Assembly (NCBI GenBank): GCA_964036155.1
Contig: OZ038422.1
Coordinates: 51,607,201 to 51,671,200, forward strand
Source: Diploscapter coronatus
Taxonomy: Eukaryota > Nematoda > Chromadorea > Rhabditida > Rhabditidae
DNA length: 64,000 nt
Reading direction: 5' to 3'
In this document: positions 12,901-24,900 of the stretch, one piece after another
How positions within the stretch are numbered: the first letter of the stretch is position 1
Layout: each line of letters starts with the position of its first letter
Translations under genes and position numbers: made by a program
Notes under the pieces: model-generated
What the model was told of the DNA's origin: nothing
What the model saw: the letters and a program-made list of their open reading frames with translations, nothing else
Databases searched by the model: none

Positions 12901-15900
12901 ACTTGGCATATTTTTGAGCAGAAAATTAAAAATGAACCAACTCTTGGTAAAAAAACACATGTGCGCTCTCTTCTCAAAGTCGATGAAAAAGAAATCCATA
13001 AATGACATTGAGCAAGGCTAAATCGCGTTATTCCTATCTATCGATTCGAAAATGCTAAGGAATCAGAAAATCGATGCAATCAATTAGATTCTGCGTCTTT
13101 CCCGACTGCTGCGCGACCGCGTTTGCACGAGACCCGATTCAAAGTGGCAGGGTACCCCCACTGCCTTTAGTCATTCTTTGAAAAGGGGGCGCAAGTGCAA
13201 AAATGGTTTGATTCCAATAGAAAAATCAATATTTTCAGTTCCAAAATCACCGAGTCCAACCTCGAAACACTCGAAACATGGCTCTTTTTGACGTGAAAAC
13301 GTCCATAAAAGGTGGCGGTAATTTCCTGATAATTTCGGGTTTATTGGGGGTTGAAACGCGAGATGGCAAGATAATGAATGATTTTGTAGGAAAACGGGAA
13401 AAGTAAAGTGACCTTGAGAGCGAATCCGAAAAAAATCGATTTCTTTTTTCAACGAGATTTTTATCAGTCTTACAGAAAGGCGTAAAATTGCGAGAAATCC
13501 ACAAAAATCCTTCTCCAGATTCAGTAATAGCGGCAGAATTTTTGTGTGAGCCAGCCCCAGCCTTTGGACCCAAGTGAAAGGGGAGAATTGGAGAGTGCAG
13601 AGAAGCAGAGTCGACGAAATAACACGCAAAAGTGAGAGACGCAGAGAAAAACGATTGAAAAAATCCTAAGAGTGAAGGGGCGAAATAGTGACGAAACTGG
13701 GAAATATCACGCGTAATTGAGAGCGCGGAAAAGAAAGAGAGTGAGGCGAAGACAGCAATGGGCTGCCCCAAAAGAGGCAGACGGTTAGAGAAAAGCTAAA
13801 GATAGATGAAAACGAAGAGAGTGCGGAGAAATGAGGGGTTAGAGAGTGTGAAATATCGTAGAAAAAGAATAAGGTACGGAGAAAGCAGAGAAGGTTAGAG
13901 AACAAGAGTTTCGAAGAGAGCACGGAGAAACGAGGGTCCAGATGTACAGCAAAATTGTCGCATGCGTCTGCGCCCTCTTTATTTCCAACGATATTCTGCC
14001 TCCAGCACAAAGCCCCATTCAATGTCCAACGCCTGCGTATCCAACGTTTACGCAAAATTGGGAAAGAGGGGAAAAGACGCAGAGAACCAACAAAACGCGC
14101 ACAGACAGGCAAGAGCATAATTTCTTCCTGTGAGCGCTTCAATGCCTGAAACTTTGCCGAGGGGATACTTATGGAAATATTTCGGGGTTCAAGTTAAACT
14201 CTGGGAAACTTTGAAAAATTCCAGCACTTCAAATTAGGATTTTCTCGGTAAAAAGTGCAGATAGGATAGTCTTTGATCGAGTTTTCGAGAAATTTAAAAG
14301 TAAAAAGTCCAATTATCTACGACATATATGGGCATATTGAATTTCCAACGGCGAACATTTTCAATTTTGCGCTCAGAAAAGGGAGAGGTTCTATTTACCT
14401 AGGGGATCCATGAACTTTTTCCTTGAATTCAATTGCATAATTTTGCGAGCATGTTTGAGATCTATCGATTTTTAGTTTTATAAAGTATGCAAAAAGGCTA
14501 GTAGGACCACAAAATACTAGCAATTCCATGAAATTTTTCGAAATACACTTCTAAAGTGCGAAAGAAAATCCCAAAATGTGGAACTTTTTTCTTTCCATCT
14601 CTCAAAAATTCATGATATTTTGCCCATTTTTCAATGGGCGTGGCTAATTCATCGAAAATTCATTCCCAATTTGGTGGCGACGGCTGCCGAAACCAAATAA
14701 TGAACTACGTAAGCGGCGAGCTTTCTTTCGAATATCTCGGCCTGTTTTCGGTTTTCATAGTTTGATATGAGATTGGGGATTTGTGATAGAGAAGAAAGTT
14801 CATTCGACCAGAAATGCGCGAAAAATGTGTCCGGATATAAATGAAAAATTAGGTTAGCGTCAAATGAGATGGAGAAGTTCTAGAAAATCAAACCGTCTAG
14901 GATTTAGTGCAACATTTTCATGGGAAGTAACTTGCGTCTCGTTGCTTTGAAAATCTCTAATATATGGGATGATCAAGCTATCATAGGAGTACAAAAGACC
15001 ATTAGCGCAGCCGTTTTTCGCGATTCGTAATGGAAAATCGATAATTTTTAGTTAGTCAGAGAATTTCTCTAACTACGTGTTGTGTGATAGTTGCGCAAAA
15101 ATCGGCTGCGATATTTGAGAACGCAAATTAGGCGCCGCGAACGAATCAATGCATAATGCACAGAACAGTCACAAACGAAAAAATGAACGAATGAGAGGAA
15201 TAGGTTTTAAAACACGCGTTTCATGAGTCATCGTAAAATGAGCAGGTCAGAATCAAGAAACACAAAGTTTGCAGAGATGAGTAGGGTTTTGACTTGTTTA
15301 CAACTAGGGTGGATTTTTTAGCTTTCAAGAAAATGATCCTACAAAATTACACCGAAGTTTATATCTCATGGGAATTTAGCGTGAAATTTTCTCCTAGGAG
15401 AATCGAGTCAACAGCTTTAGCCACTAGACTAGATGTAGGGAAAAAAAGATTTCATCATCTTTAAAATTAAGATCCTGAGAAATTAAGGGCAGTGAAATGT
15501 GAAATCGTACACATGCGCGCATTCCTAGCCGCGACTTTTCGAAAAATATCCGGACAGAAATCGATTTCTCATCTGTGATTCTCAAAAATAGGCAAGTTCT
15601 TCGGTGAAAAACATAACAAGTTTACCTTCGTCGAAGAGTCCGAAATTTAGCCTAAAATTTAAAAGCCAAGAACCACCGATGTCATGGTCTGGGTAAATTT
15701 TCGGAGTCGCGCAATAAGCCCGACAAAATTCTCAAACTTTTCATCTTTTCGTCCGAATTTTCGAAGCTCGGAAATGATCTATTCTTCAGGAGAAGGGACG
15801 CTTCGAGTCTCGGAGCCCTGAACAAATAAACACCGAGACGAACTTTTTAGATTGTCTATTGAAAATACCCCAGACAGTTTTCCGAGCCTATGTCTAGTCA

Positions 15901-18900
15901 TTGGAGAAGAGGCTTTCTGGCTGTCTAATGAAAATATTGGTTCGGTGATTCCACGCAGTCTATCACCGCAAATTTGCTGAGTGGGACGGGATTTTGAAAA
16001 TGAGATTTCGATCTCCAATCGATCTATGATATCCGACTTGCTGGAGAAAATATGCAAAAAAAATGATCGGTATGCAGAGCAAGCAGGTTTTCAACCAGAA
16101 CGATAGCTTATGGGATAGAGGGTCCGCAAATTAAATTTTTCTAATGAAAACTGAAATATACAAAGGGTTCCGGAATGAGATTTAGCTGATAACTTTGGCT
16201 CATGAGGGTCTGCGTAGAAGATCTGGCTTAATTTTTGTCTAGGTTCTTCGGTATGTTAATTTATAGAAAATTATGGGGAAAATGGGTTTCAAATTGAAAG
16301 ATCTCTCTAATTTTGCCGAAATAATTATAAATTCAATGAATACGTAAACTAATTGTTAGATGAGTTCCTATCGTAAGAAGAAAATTCAATATGAAAGGTG
16401 AAATGACGCAAATTGCGCATTCGGAGCTAAATTCTGCGATGCACTAATTTTGCACGATTTCAATTTTCATTTAATGAATTTCCGCGTCCGAATAGGAGAA
16501 ACCTTTGTTCTTTAATGAATGAGCCTCGAAATTGCGAGCATCAATGTAATTAAACGAACAATTTTGAAAATTTTTATCATTGATAAGCATAGGAAATGAC
16601 TAATTCTCAATATTGAAGCTGAGCGCGTGGGAAAATCTATTTGTGGCGGAATTTTGCGAGCGCTGATAATTTATGCGCATGTATGATGCAAAAATGATGA
16701 ACGATGTATGATTCAAATATCATCTATGAGAGGTGGCTGAAGTTGTATTAGTTTGTGTTCAGAACGTGTTGATTTCTATAAAACTAAATAGTTATAGGGT
16801 TCAAAATAAGTCGTAATAATTTCATAGTAAGATCTGTAAATGAGCTTGGAGTGTGGAGATTAGCTTTACTTAGATTGATTGATGATTAAGAAAGAATGAA
16901 TTAGCGAATGATAATAATTAAACTATGACAATCAGTAATATCAGTGATAATAAAAGTTATAAGTATCGCAAAATGCGACCGACGAGAAGTGCATTATTGT
17001 TATTGATGAGCAGCTGACCAGTGGAGTTGGGCATAAAGTGATAAAATTGATAAGTGATTGGAAAAGAGTGATAGCATCATTTGAGACTAATCTTTATAAT
17101 ATTAGAAAACAATTAACCTTTTAAAATGTATAAGATTTTTACGCATATTTGGGAGCTTTCTTGATAAAATATGAAAATTTGGACGGTTATAAGGAATATA
17201 CATTTTTGGAAACATAAATGAAGAGAAAATCAAAGACTCAATTTGAGCAAACTCTATCTGCACTAGGATTTTCGTAGATTTGTCAAATCTCAATAATTGG
17301 CCAAATGCAATGTGGATAATACAGATTTTCCATTGAAAATTCGCGAAATGTTTAGAGAAAACTAGACTGTATTCATTACTGCTTGTATCTAGCATGATAG
17401 ATTCACATACGCTAAAAAAATGTTTGAGCAAGGTGGGATTTTGAGCATTTTTATCGATCGAATTCAATTTTTTTAAAAGATATTCTTGTTAGCAAGCATC
17501 TGACCGGAATTAGGAAAAACTTCGATATTATCAAATTCTCTAAACCCTGGATCAAAAACTATTTTCCCTTTAAATTTACAAATGCTGAATGAGTGGGCAA
17601 AACAATGGGCGCGAATGATAGAGACTGTGTGGTCCTTGGTTAATTTGATAATTCGATAAACTGATCAACAACACAATGCGCCCTGGGGAAATGAGAAGAT
17701 ACGCGTACAATAAATATTGTGATATCGAAATCGCAAATCAATCAGACAATGAGGCTGTAAACCGATCGAATTAATGAATGAAAATGAATTTGCTATCATC
17801 GCCAATTATAGCTATTTGAAAATACACATAGGGTATTTTTAGAAAGTCACGATTTTTTTTTGCAATTTTAAACTTAATTATTGCGTTTCGTTTAATTAAG
17901 AATGAGAAGAATGGTAATCTTGTCACTATTGCCAAATTTGTTTCTTTGCATCAAATAAGTCTCAAATTCTTCTAATAAGTGAAGTTTTGGGGGTTTTTGT
18001 TGTAATGATTCAAACCAAAAACGCTTCAATCACTTCAAATATCTCAAACTATATTGTTTTCTTTGGAACGCACATGCAAAATGCTTCACACTTCATTCAA
18101 AAAGGGGTAAAATTACCTACCTGCAAAGTCTTGAGTGCGTAGATTCGATCGGCGCTTCTGCGTCTCTGTCGCTCCTTGTGCTCTGCGGTGAGAACGTTGT
18201 GGGGCAGAACCGTTTGCGGAACTGCGCTCGCTCTTCTGCCTCTTTCCCTTCGTTGACGGCTCTGATCGTTGTGCTCCGACTCGGTTGTTCCCGCAGTGGA
18301 GTTCTTACGGAATGGAACCAAGTGAGCAAGCTAAAATATAGTTCAGACTTAACAAAGAATAGAAAATCTTAAAAGAGTTTTCTTTCTTTTTTCAATTTAA
18401 AGCTCGCGTTTTTCGAGAAGATTTGAAAGAAATGAAGCGATAAAGTTATTCTTAATTGTGAAACATAATAAGATATGATAGAATGAATTTTCAAAATCCA
18501 GTATTTGTTTGTTAAAATTTGATCGTCAAGTTCAAATGATCTTGAATTTCATACCAGCGATCCTGATCGATGAGTCAGAGTCCTCGATAGACGCTTCGTC
18601 CAGTTGTCTCGTTCAACCGTCGATTGGACGTTGGGATCGGGGGGTGGGAGATGATCTTCTTGGTGAGCTTAAAGGGGTGGAAAAGTCAGAAAAATTTTCA
18701 ATATTATCTACTCAGCGAAAAGTTATCGAACTGTCCGGCAAAACAATGTCCAATTATCGAGCGGTATTGGCAGATACTGGTGATTTGTAATGAGCAGTTT
18801 TAGCCAGTATCTCCCATTATCGACCATTACCGCTCGGTAACCTTTTCGCTAAGTATAAAATCCCAAAATAAACCCCCTCTAAAAATGAAAATTGAGATAA

Positions 18901-18971
18901 TTTTCGGGTTTACCTTGAAGATATAGCTGATATTCGTGGTCGTAGGCGTGTTGATCCGATTTCGCTGGCAT
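975..18971 (-). CDS. par-1: PAR-1/MARK-type polarity serine/threonine kinase, N-terminal part (gene runs off the left edge)
   Basis: PAR-1/MARK is a cortical Ser/Thr kinase of the cell-polarity system. Ten minus-strand exons join in phase to 341 codons: 18971-18914, 18667-18555, 18330-18121, 10684-10541, 9315-9232, 9052-8969, 8210-8134, 1902-1837, 1528-1432 and 1064-975. The start ATG (18971) is directly preceded by an in-frame TAA and sits in an exon with an upstream TTTGCAG acceptor. Residues 1-290 are a Ser/Gln/Pro-rich, basic linker. The kinase begins near residue 293 ([18 protein letters not shown]), with the glycine loop GKGNFA and the ATP lysine in [15 protein letters not shown], close to nematode PAR-1. 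All ten donors read GT and all acceptors AG; the acceptor of exon 2 (TTTAAG) is weak. Introns reach 7.4 kb. Activation loop, UBA and KA1 domains are outside the window. The identity is secure; the linker exons rest on phase and codon bias. Confidence 0.9.
1903..8133 (-). other. 6.2-kb par-1 intron, no other gene seen
   Basis: This intron separates the exons at 8210-8134 and 1902-1837. I found no exon-like GC-rich block with flanking splice sites on either strand. Purine-rich stretches such as 3890-4100 (GAGAGAGAGG runs) are the only compositional feature. They could be regulatory, but nothing identifies them. Confidence 0.5.
12116..12139 (-). CDS. par-1: Probable alternative first coding exon of par-1
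   Basis: On the minus strand a start codon in the context CGAACAAAATG opens eight codons (MSEEEPAS), followed immediately by a near-perfect donor GTAAGTTTT. The exon ends in phase 0, and the next par-1 exon (10684-10541) starts in phase 0, so the splice gives MSEEEPAS joined to [12 protein letters not shown]. This short isoform would drop the 127 N-terminal residues of the long form. Promoter-like motifs lie 1.5-2 kb upstream. Multiple N-termini are known for worm par-1; this exon is inferred from start context, donor and phase only. Confidence 0.55.
13635..13646. promoter_or_regulatory. GAGACGCAGAGA promoter-type motif
   Basis: The sequence GAGACGCAGAGA lies in a 400-bp purine-rich stretch (13,550-13,930) full of GAGAGNGNRGAGAA runs. 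Its complement, CTCTGCGTCTC, is a motif known to be enriched in promoters of broadly expressed Caenorhabditis genes. It is 1.5 kb upstream of the alternative par-1 start at 12139, so it may mark an internal promoter. Confidence 0.4.
14075..14086. promoter_or_regulatory. Second copy of the AGACGCAGAGAA motif
   Basis: AGACGCAGAGAA recurs about 440 bp from the first copy and in the same orientation, at the upstream end of the same purine-rich block. The pair supports reading 13,550-14,140 as a promoter region for the short par-1 isoform, but no transcription start can be placed. Confidence 0.35.
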
Positions 18972-21900
18972 TTAGACACAACGCATAGCAAGCTATCTGC
19001 AAAGAATGATTGAGATATTGATTTACGAAACCGCAATCGAAGTTATGAAACTCGAGAAAGAAACGATAAAAATAAAATAAGTTGCAAATTTTAGAGGTAT
19101 GAATAGCAAGATCATAGAAAACTAATCGCGCTTTTTCAGCAGTACCATTCAAAAGTTATCAAATCGTTAGATAAGGAATATGAACATGAAGAATGTTTGA
19201 ATAAATGTCAAGCTGCATGAAATCCGAAAGATATCGATTAAGCCTGAATAATGTAAAATTTTATGCTTTGCTAATTTTGAGGCCAAACTTGTACTTTTTC
19301 GTGGATGGTGCAAAAAGTGACCTCACAACGCGCGATGTGGGAATGAGAAAAAGACAAGATTTTGACGGAAGTCAACCGTTTGGAAAATCGATTTTGCACT
19401 CACTGGAAATGAATGGTTATTTGCCTATTTGCATCGACACATCACTCAGGGTCTTTAATGATGCGCATTTTCATGAGTCACCCTTTTCTACAGGCAGAAA
19501 TGACCTAACTCATAAAACAAACACCGACAAATTTCGCCTTCAAGGTTAGAGTTCTGGATCAATTTTGAAGAATAGATAGTCAAAACCTGGTGGATAGCGC
19601 TAAATTTGGTTCAGGGTGGGAATTCAATACAGATCACTAGAAAACGTTATCATTTGAGATAGTTTCGATAGTGGTGAGCAATCAGAAAGGTTGTTTGCAC
19701 AAGTTTCAACAGAGTTGGTGTCAGAGGGTTTTGTCATAAATTTAGTTCGCATTTGGCAAAATCTTCCGCAAAATTATCAAAAATGATCTAAATTTAGGCA
19801 AAAATATCTTGTGTTCTCCCGAAATTATATGAAAACAGGTAAATGTTGAGGTGTGAAGGCTTAGGTTAGAGGTTAGACACTTGCTTTGAGAATGGTTGAT
19901 TGTTTGTAAGGAAGGTAGAGTGGAGGGCGAACTTTTGAAGATGAGGACAAAAAGTCGAGGGAAAATAGGCGCCAGCGCCCAAACTGGTTGTCAGAGAATA
20001 ACATGGGAAATCGAGAGAGCGCCAGAGAAGAAGAGACACGCAAAAACGTCTGACATACAAGATAGAACAGAACACTTGCAGAAATAGCATGGAAAAAGAG
20101 AAAAAGATAGAAAGCCAATAAAATGCACCGGTAACAACGAACTTGTGGCAAACTTGGAGAGAAAATTCGCGAGGGTTAAGTCATTTTTGGCGGAAATATT
20201 ATTGGGAAAGGAAGAAAAAAGCATGTGCATTTTGGACGAATGAATGGCTCAACATGGAAAGGAAATCAATGTTTTGAGGAAATTTTTATTAGAAGTAGCA
20301 AAAAACAATTTAAGATATTTTCTGCAACTTTTAAAAGCTTCAGATGAAAACATTAGCTTCGAAGTATTTTCGGCTACTTTAGAAATTCTCAAATAGAAAT
20401 TTTCTCAGCAACTTCTAGTGAATCAAGCACAAATAAACAATAATTTATGGAATACTCTGGGTGTTTCTAAAAATGGAAACTCAAAAATTCCCATAAATGG
20501 AAGATTTTTGAGGAAAGTCTTAGAGACTGGTTATTATAATGAAGGGATTTCGGATAAGGAGGCCGAAAAGTGGCCCGCTTTTTGGAGAAAACGACTAGAG
20601 GCGAAAAACGAAGAATAACCCCAAAACGACGAATTTATGAGGGAAATGTGGAAAAAGCTATAAGGGAAAAAGTTTGAAGATAGATTATTTTTTGTATCGT
20701 CTCACTGGGGAACAATTCAATCAGATGATAAAAATAATTTGAGTCAAAATAACGTGAAACTTATTAGTTTTTGGAATATCACAATGAAAATTTAAATGAC
20801 CATCAAAGATCTCGAAAAATTTTGGCTAATGAAATTATTATCTAACAAAACAAGGCAATTGGAATATTAAGATTAAGATTTGCACTAGGAATAGGATAAT
20901 ATGAAATATTTATTTGTTAGAAGTTTTAGGAAAAAAAGATTTACGTGAACTTTCAAGGATCAAATTCGAAGTTTTATGTTTTGAAGGCAAATAAATGGAG
21001 TAAATGATTGAGAGTACGTGCGAAAGTTTGGAAGACAAACTTATGAATAATCCACCAATTTGAAAGGTGGAGAAATCAAACTACTCGCGTAGAGTTGGGA
21101 AAGCTCCTTATGTTTCAGGATTTTAGTGGATTAAAATTGAAAACAAAGCAGTATCGAGACGAGGTTTCAGGATGAGCAATAATAACTGATAATCCAAATC
21201 AAACATCATCATCAGGTGAATATTTATTAGTTAAAACAAAATCTTAGAGTTTAATAGGACCTATATTGATTTTCTCAAGACTTCAAGATTGATCAAATTT
21301 CAATAAAGTTAAGCTCCGCCTAATGATACGAAACTTTCAACCTCGGCAGAGAAAATTCGACGATTCCCCAAAAAATCATGCATTTTAAAATCGCCTCTGC
21401 GTAACTCGATCCGCGTTGAAAATTTACGCCGAGGGTTTCTTCGGTACGAACCAACTTTTGCTCCTTTCAGCATTAAATTCGTAAACATTATTATTTTTCG
21501 AGAAAGATCCAAAATTTTACGATTTTTGCGATATTACTGTCAATCTTACGGTCTAATCTTGATGAAAATCAAATGAAATAGTCAAAACAGGGCGTTTTTC
21601 TCAACCTAGACATAAAATACTGATGGAAAAGGTTAGTCTTATGCCTTAACCTCAAAAACCTAACGTTTCCGGTTCTTAACCCATCGATTTTTGATTTAAT
21701 TAAAGAACTTGAAGAAATTGCAAATAAAAATGATAATTGGCTACATCCTTCTATTTTTCTCCGATATCTTAGGAAATAGTAATGGGAAAGAAGCTAGATA
21801 ATGCTATTATCAGATAGTTAAAGTCCAATAAATCGGCTGAGAAAATGAAATCGAAAGAGATGATTTTCACAGGAATCCGGTTACAAAACGCGTGTTCGTC

Positions 21901-24900
21901 AGTTCGGGTGTTTGCCTGTCAAACGGAAATGCAGAAATGCGCACATGGATGACATGATTTGACGACGGATGACATGACTTGAAAGAAATACATAGAAAGA
22001 AACAGGTGATATAAAAAATTTGGACAAGGGAGGATCCAGGATTTTTGAAGAATATGAAAATTTAAATTATTTTAGAATCTCCGGAAAAAGCTCTATTAGA
22101 TTAATTTTCAAATTTATAGATTTGTGATTCTTTGAAATATCATAAGCTATTAGAATCAAATGAACATTTGAAGAATGGTTGAAAAAGTTAAACTTAAATA
22201 AAATATGTATCAAAATAGCTAATATCAGCGATAAAATTTAGTAATTTGACGCTATTTCCGAATCTTTCAGAAACCTACTAACCTATGTCACGTTTCTAAA
22301 TTTGAAAGATGTCGCGTCAAAATAAACTTCCGATTTATCAATCCTTATGTCGCTCATGTCTGATCGAAAAATACCTGCCAAAAATATCCTAGTCAGTGTT
22401 AGATGGCTATTTTTGGACATATACTGACTTTATAGGACCATCAAAACAACCAAGATAAACTTTTAATCTCGATTAACGATCAGTTTTGTTGTTTTGACGC
22501 TAATTTCGAAGGTGACATTTCAAGAACGACGGAAAACTCGAAAACAATGGATATTAACAGGTGCCGATATTTGAACGATTATGATCATTGATGAACATTT
22601 TTTATCAATTCTTCACCAAATCAAAAAAAATATAAAATCTTGGAATATTTCTAGAGATATTTTAAAATGATTGCTTATTGTTAGGCATGTGGGCAGGATT
22701 ACTAATAAATTACAAATTATTTTAAACGTTAGAAATTCTAGAACTTATAAAATTAGTACAAAAAGTGAAAATAGCTAGCAGGGCTGTTGGTCTCGACTCC
22801 GCTGGGTCGGGTCGTAAAATTTAGACCTGCCAACAGCCCTGATAGTTAGGTTTTGCTTATTTTCGTAGAATATTGATGAAATGGCCATTGAAAGAATGAT
22901 GCCCATTTTCATTTCACTGAGGTCAGCCAGAAACATCGCGCAATGCGGAGAGAAACAGGGCAAAAATGACCGAGTGAAGAGAATGAAGGACCTTGAAAGA
23001 GCCGATTCGAAGGGTCGAAAGATGGAAAACAGACATTGGCGAGGGATTACAAGAGAGAATTGTTGAATATGCACGGATATATGAGGTAAGGGATGGAAGA
23101 CTTTTGAAAGAAATAGCGATTTGATTGAGATTTTTGGGAAATTTAGTAAGTGTTAGAGAAATGAGATAATGGGTAGGAAAAATAACCTCTGGATTAGAAA
23201 AGATATTAGTTTATGGTGATTTTTTAAAAACTTATTTTTAAGAAAGGGAGAATTTTATTTTCAAAAAATATGAAAGATAGCAGAATAAGAACATTTATTG
23301 AGGTTCGGAAAAATGAAATGAAAAACGAGCCCAGACTAAAATACCGACAATTGTTCGCTGAAAATAATTGATGCAGGTTATAAACAGGCTAGATATTTGA
23401 TAGCGACGAATCGATTCTTTAAAGATTTTATCTATCTGCTACTAAAGCTTAAAAACAATCAAATAACTGAAATTAAAGAAAAGATAGGGTTCAAAATTAT
23501 TTAACTTTTAAACAAATTTTCAATAATTCTCTATCCTGCCAGACTTAATACGGGAAAAATCATAAAAGTAAGCTAATATCGAAAAAAAAAAGTGTTTCAA
23601 AGGTAATCGTATCTGGAATAATCTTCAAAGGAAATTGTCCCATCGAATCCAATGATAAAAATATTGAAAATCTGATCAATTTCAAAGATCGCTTAACTAT
23701 ATGAAGTTGGATAACCAAGTTTACAAAGTCAACCGGAAGAATAGAATGGGTTCTGATCGCCTGATTGTTTCAATTCGCGCAAAGATTTATGAGCGCTACT
23801 CGGAAATTGACGCGAGATGGGGAAGGATTCTTGAAATTCGATTGTGATAAGGTGAGTGAGGAGAAGAGATATGTGAGTTGTGATAATCAGTGACGATAGT
23901 TTAGAATTTCGAAAGTCGAAAATTCTTAAATTCAAAAGGTTCAATAAATCAAATAAGCTATAAAAAATTTAAGTAAGGATCGAACAATATTGGAAGGTAG
24001 AAAATTAGGAAGTCATAAAGTGATGACGATATGAAGTAGTAAAAGATTCAAAGAGATGGAAGAGAGATCAAAATTTGAGAGATCTCATCAACCAAGATAA
24101 TCAGTGTTATGGAAATTGTCCGAAGTGATTCGAAAATGTGACAGCCTTGCTGCTCGAGAGAGTATCGCCTACTATTACAGCTGTTCTGAGCGTATAGAGC
24201 AGAAGATCCCGAAATGATGACACCTTCACAGGGGAAATTAGGAGGGAAAAGATAAAGAAAGAGTTATAAAAAGCTATTAGCGAAAAGTCTAGACGTAGTT
24301 TTACAACTATGCTTCTCGAAATAAACAAAAGTCTCCTGATCAAGAATATTGAGAAGGCCAACAAAAATATTCGAGAAAATAGAATATAAACAGTGATTAT
24401 TTGGGTATGAACACGATAGATATTTTACTGGATAAGTTTAAAAAATAACATCAAGATTAGATTGATTTTAAAACTGATACCTCTTCGGATTTGAAATCAG
24501 TTAAAACCAAAAACAATCTTTACTTTCAAGTTTAGAAGAAAAAATCACAAAGTTGGAGATGAAAGTTGACGAAAATGGGGTAAAGAATTCCGTCAAGATA
24601 GAGATCAAGAAAAATTATGCGAGGATGAAAATAGCACTGGGAAATGAGATAATTAGACGGAAAAATTGGGGAATATCATTGAAAATCGAGAGAGTCAAAG
24701 AAAGATTGGTATTTCGCCAACAAAGACAAAATCCTTTCTCATGAACGACTATGAACCATGTGAAGGACAAGTGAGAGATAATTGAAATTAATGAGAGAGG
24801 AAAAGGAGAGTAATAAGAAATAGTATTGAAGATGACGAGGGAAGAAAGAAGTCATACAAGGTTAGAGAACGATAAAAAGTAGGAAAGGGAAAGAAAGAAT

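Noticed and set aside
13141..13175. Another possible par-1 first exon (MTKGSG...)
   Set aside because: The only nearby donor (GTACCC) is poor and the phase does not fit the next exon.
13171..14142. Overlapping minus-strand open frames of 150-170 codons
   Set aside because: They lie in a low-complexity purine-rich block of a par-1 intron, overlap one another in different frames, and show no domain.
20418..20618. 66-codon plus-strand open frame with fairly normal composition
   Set aside because: No ATG start, acceptor, donor, promoter or family likeness; isolated in gene-free DNA.
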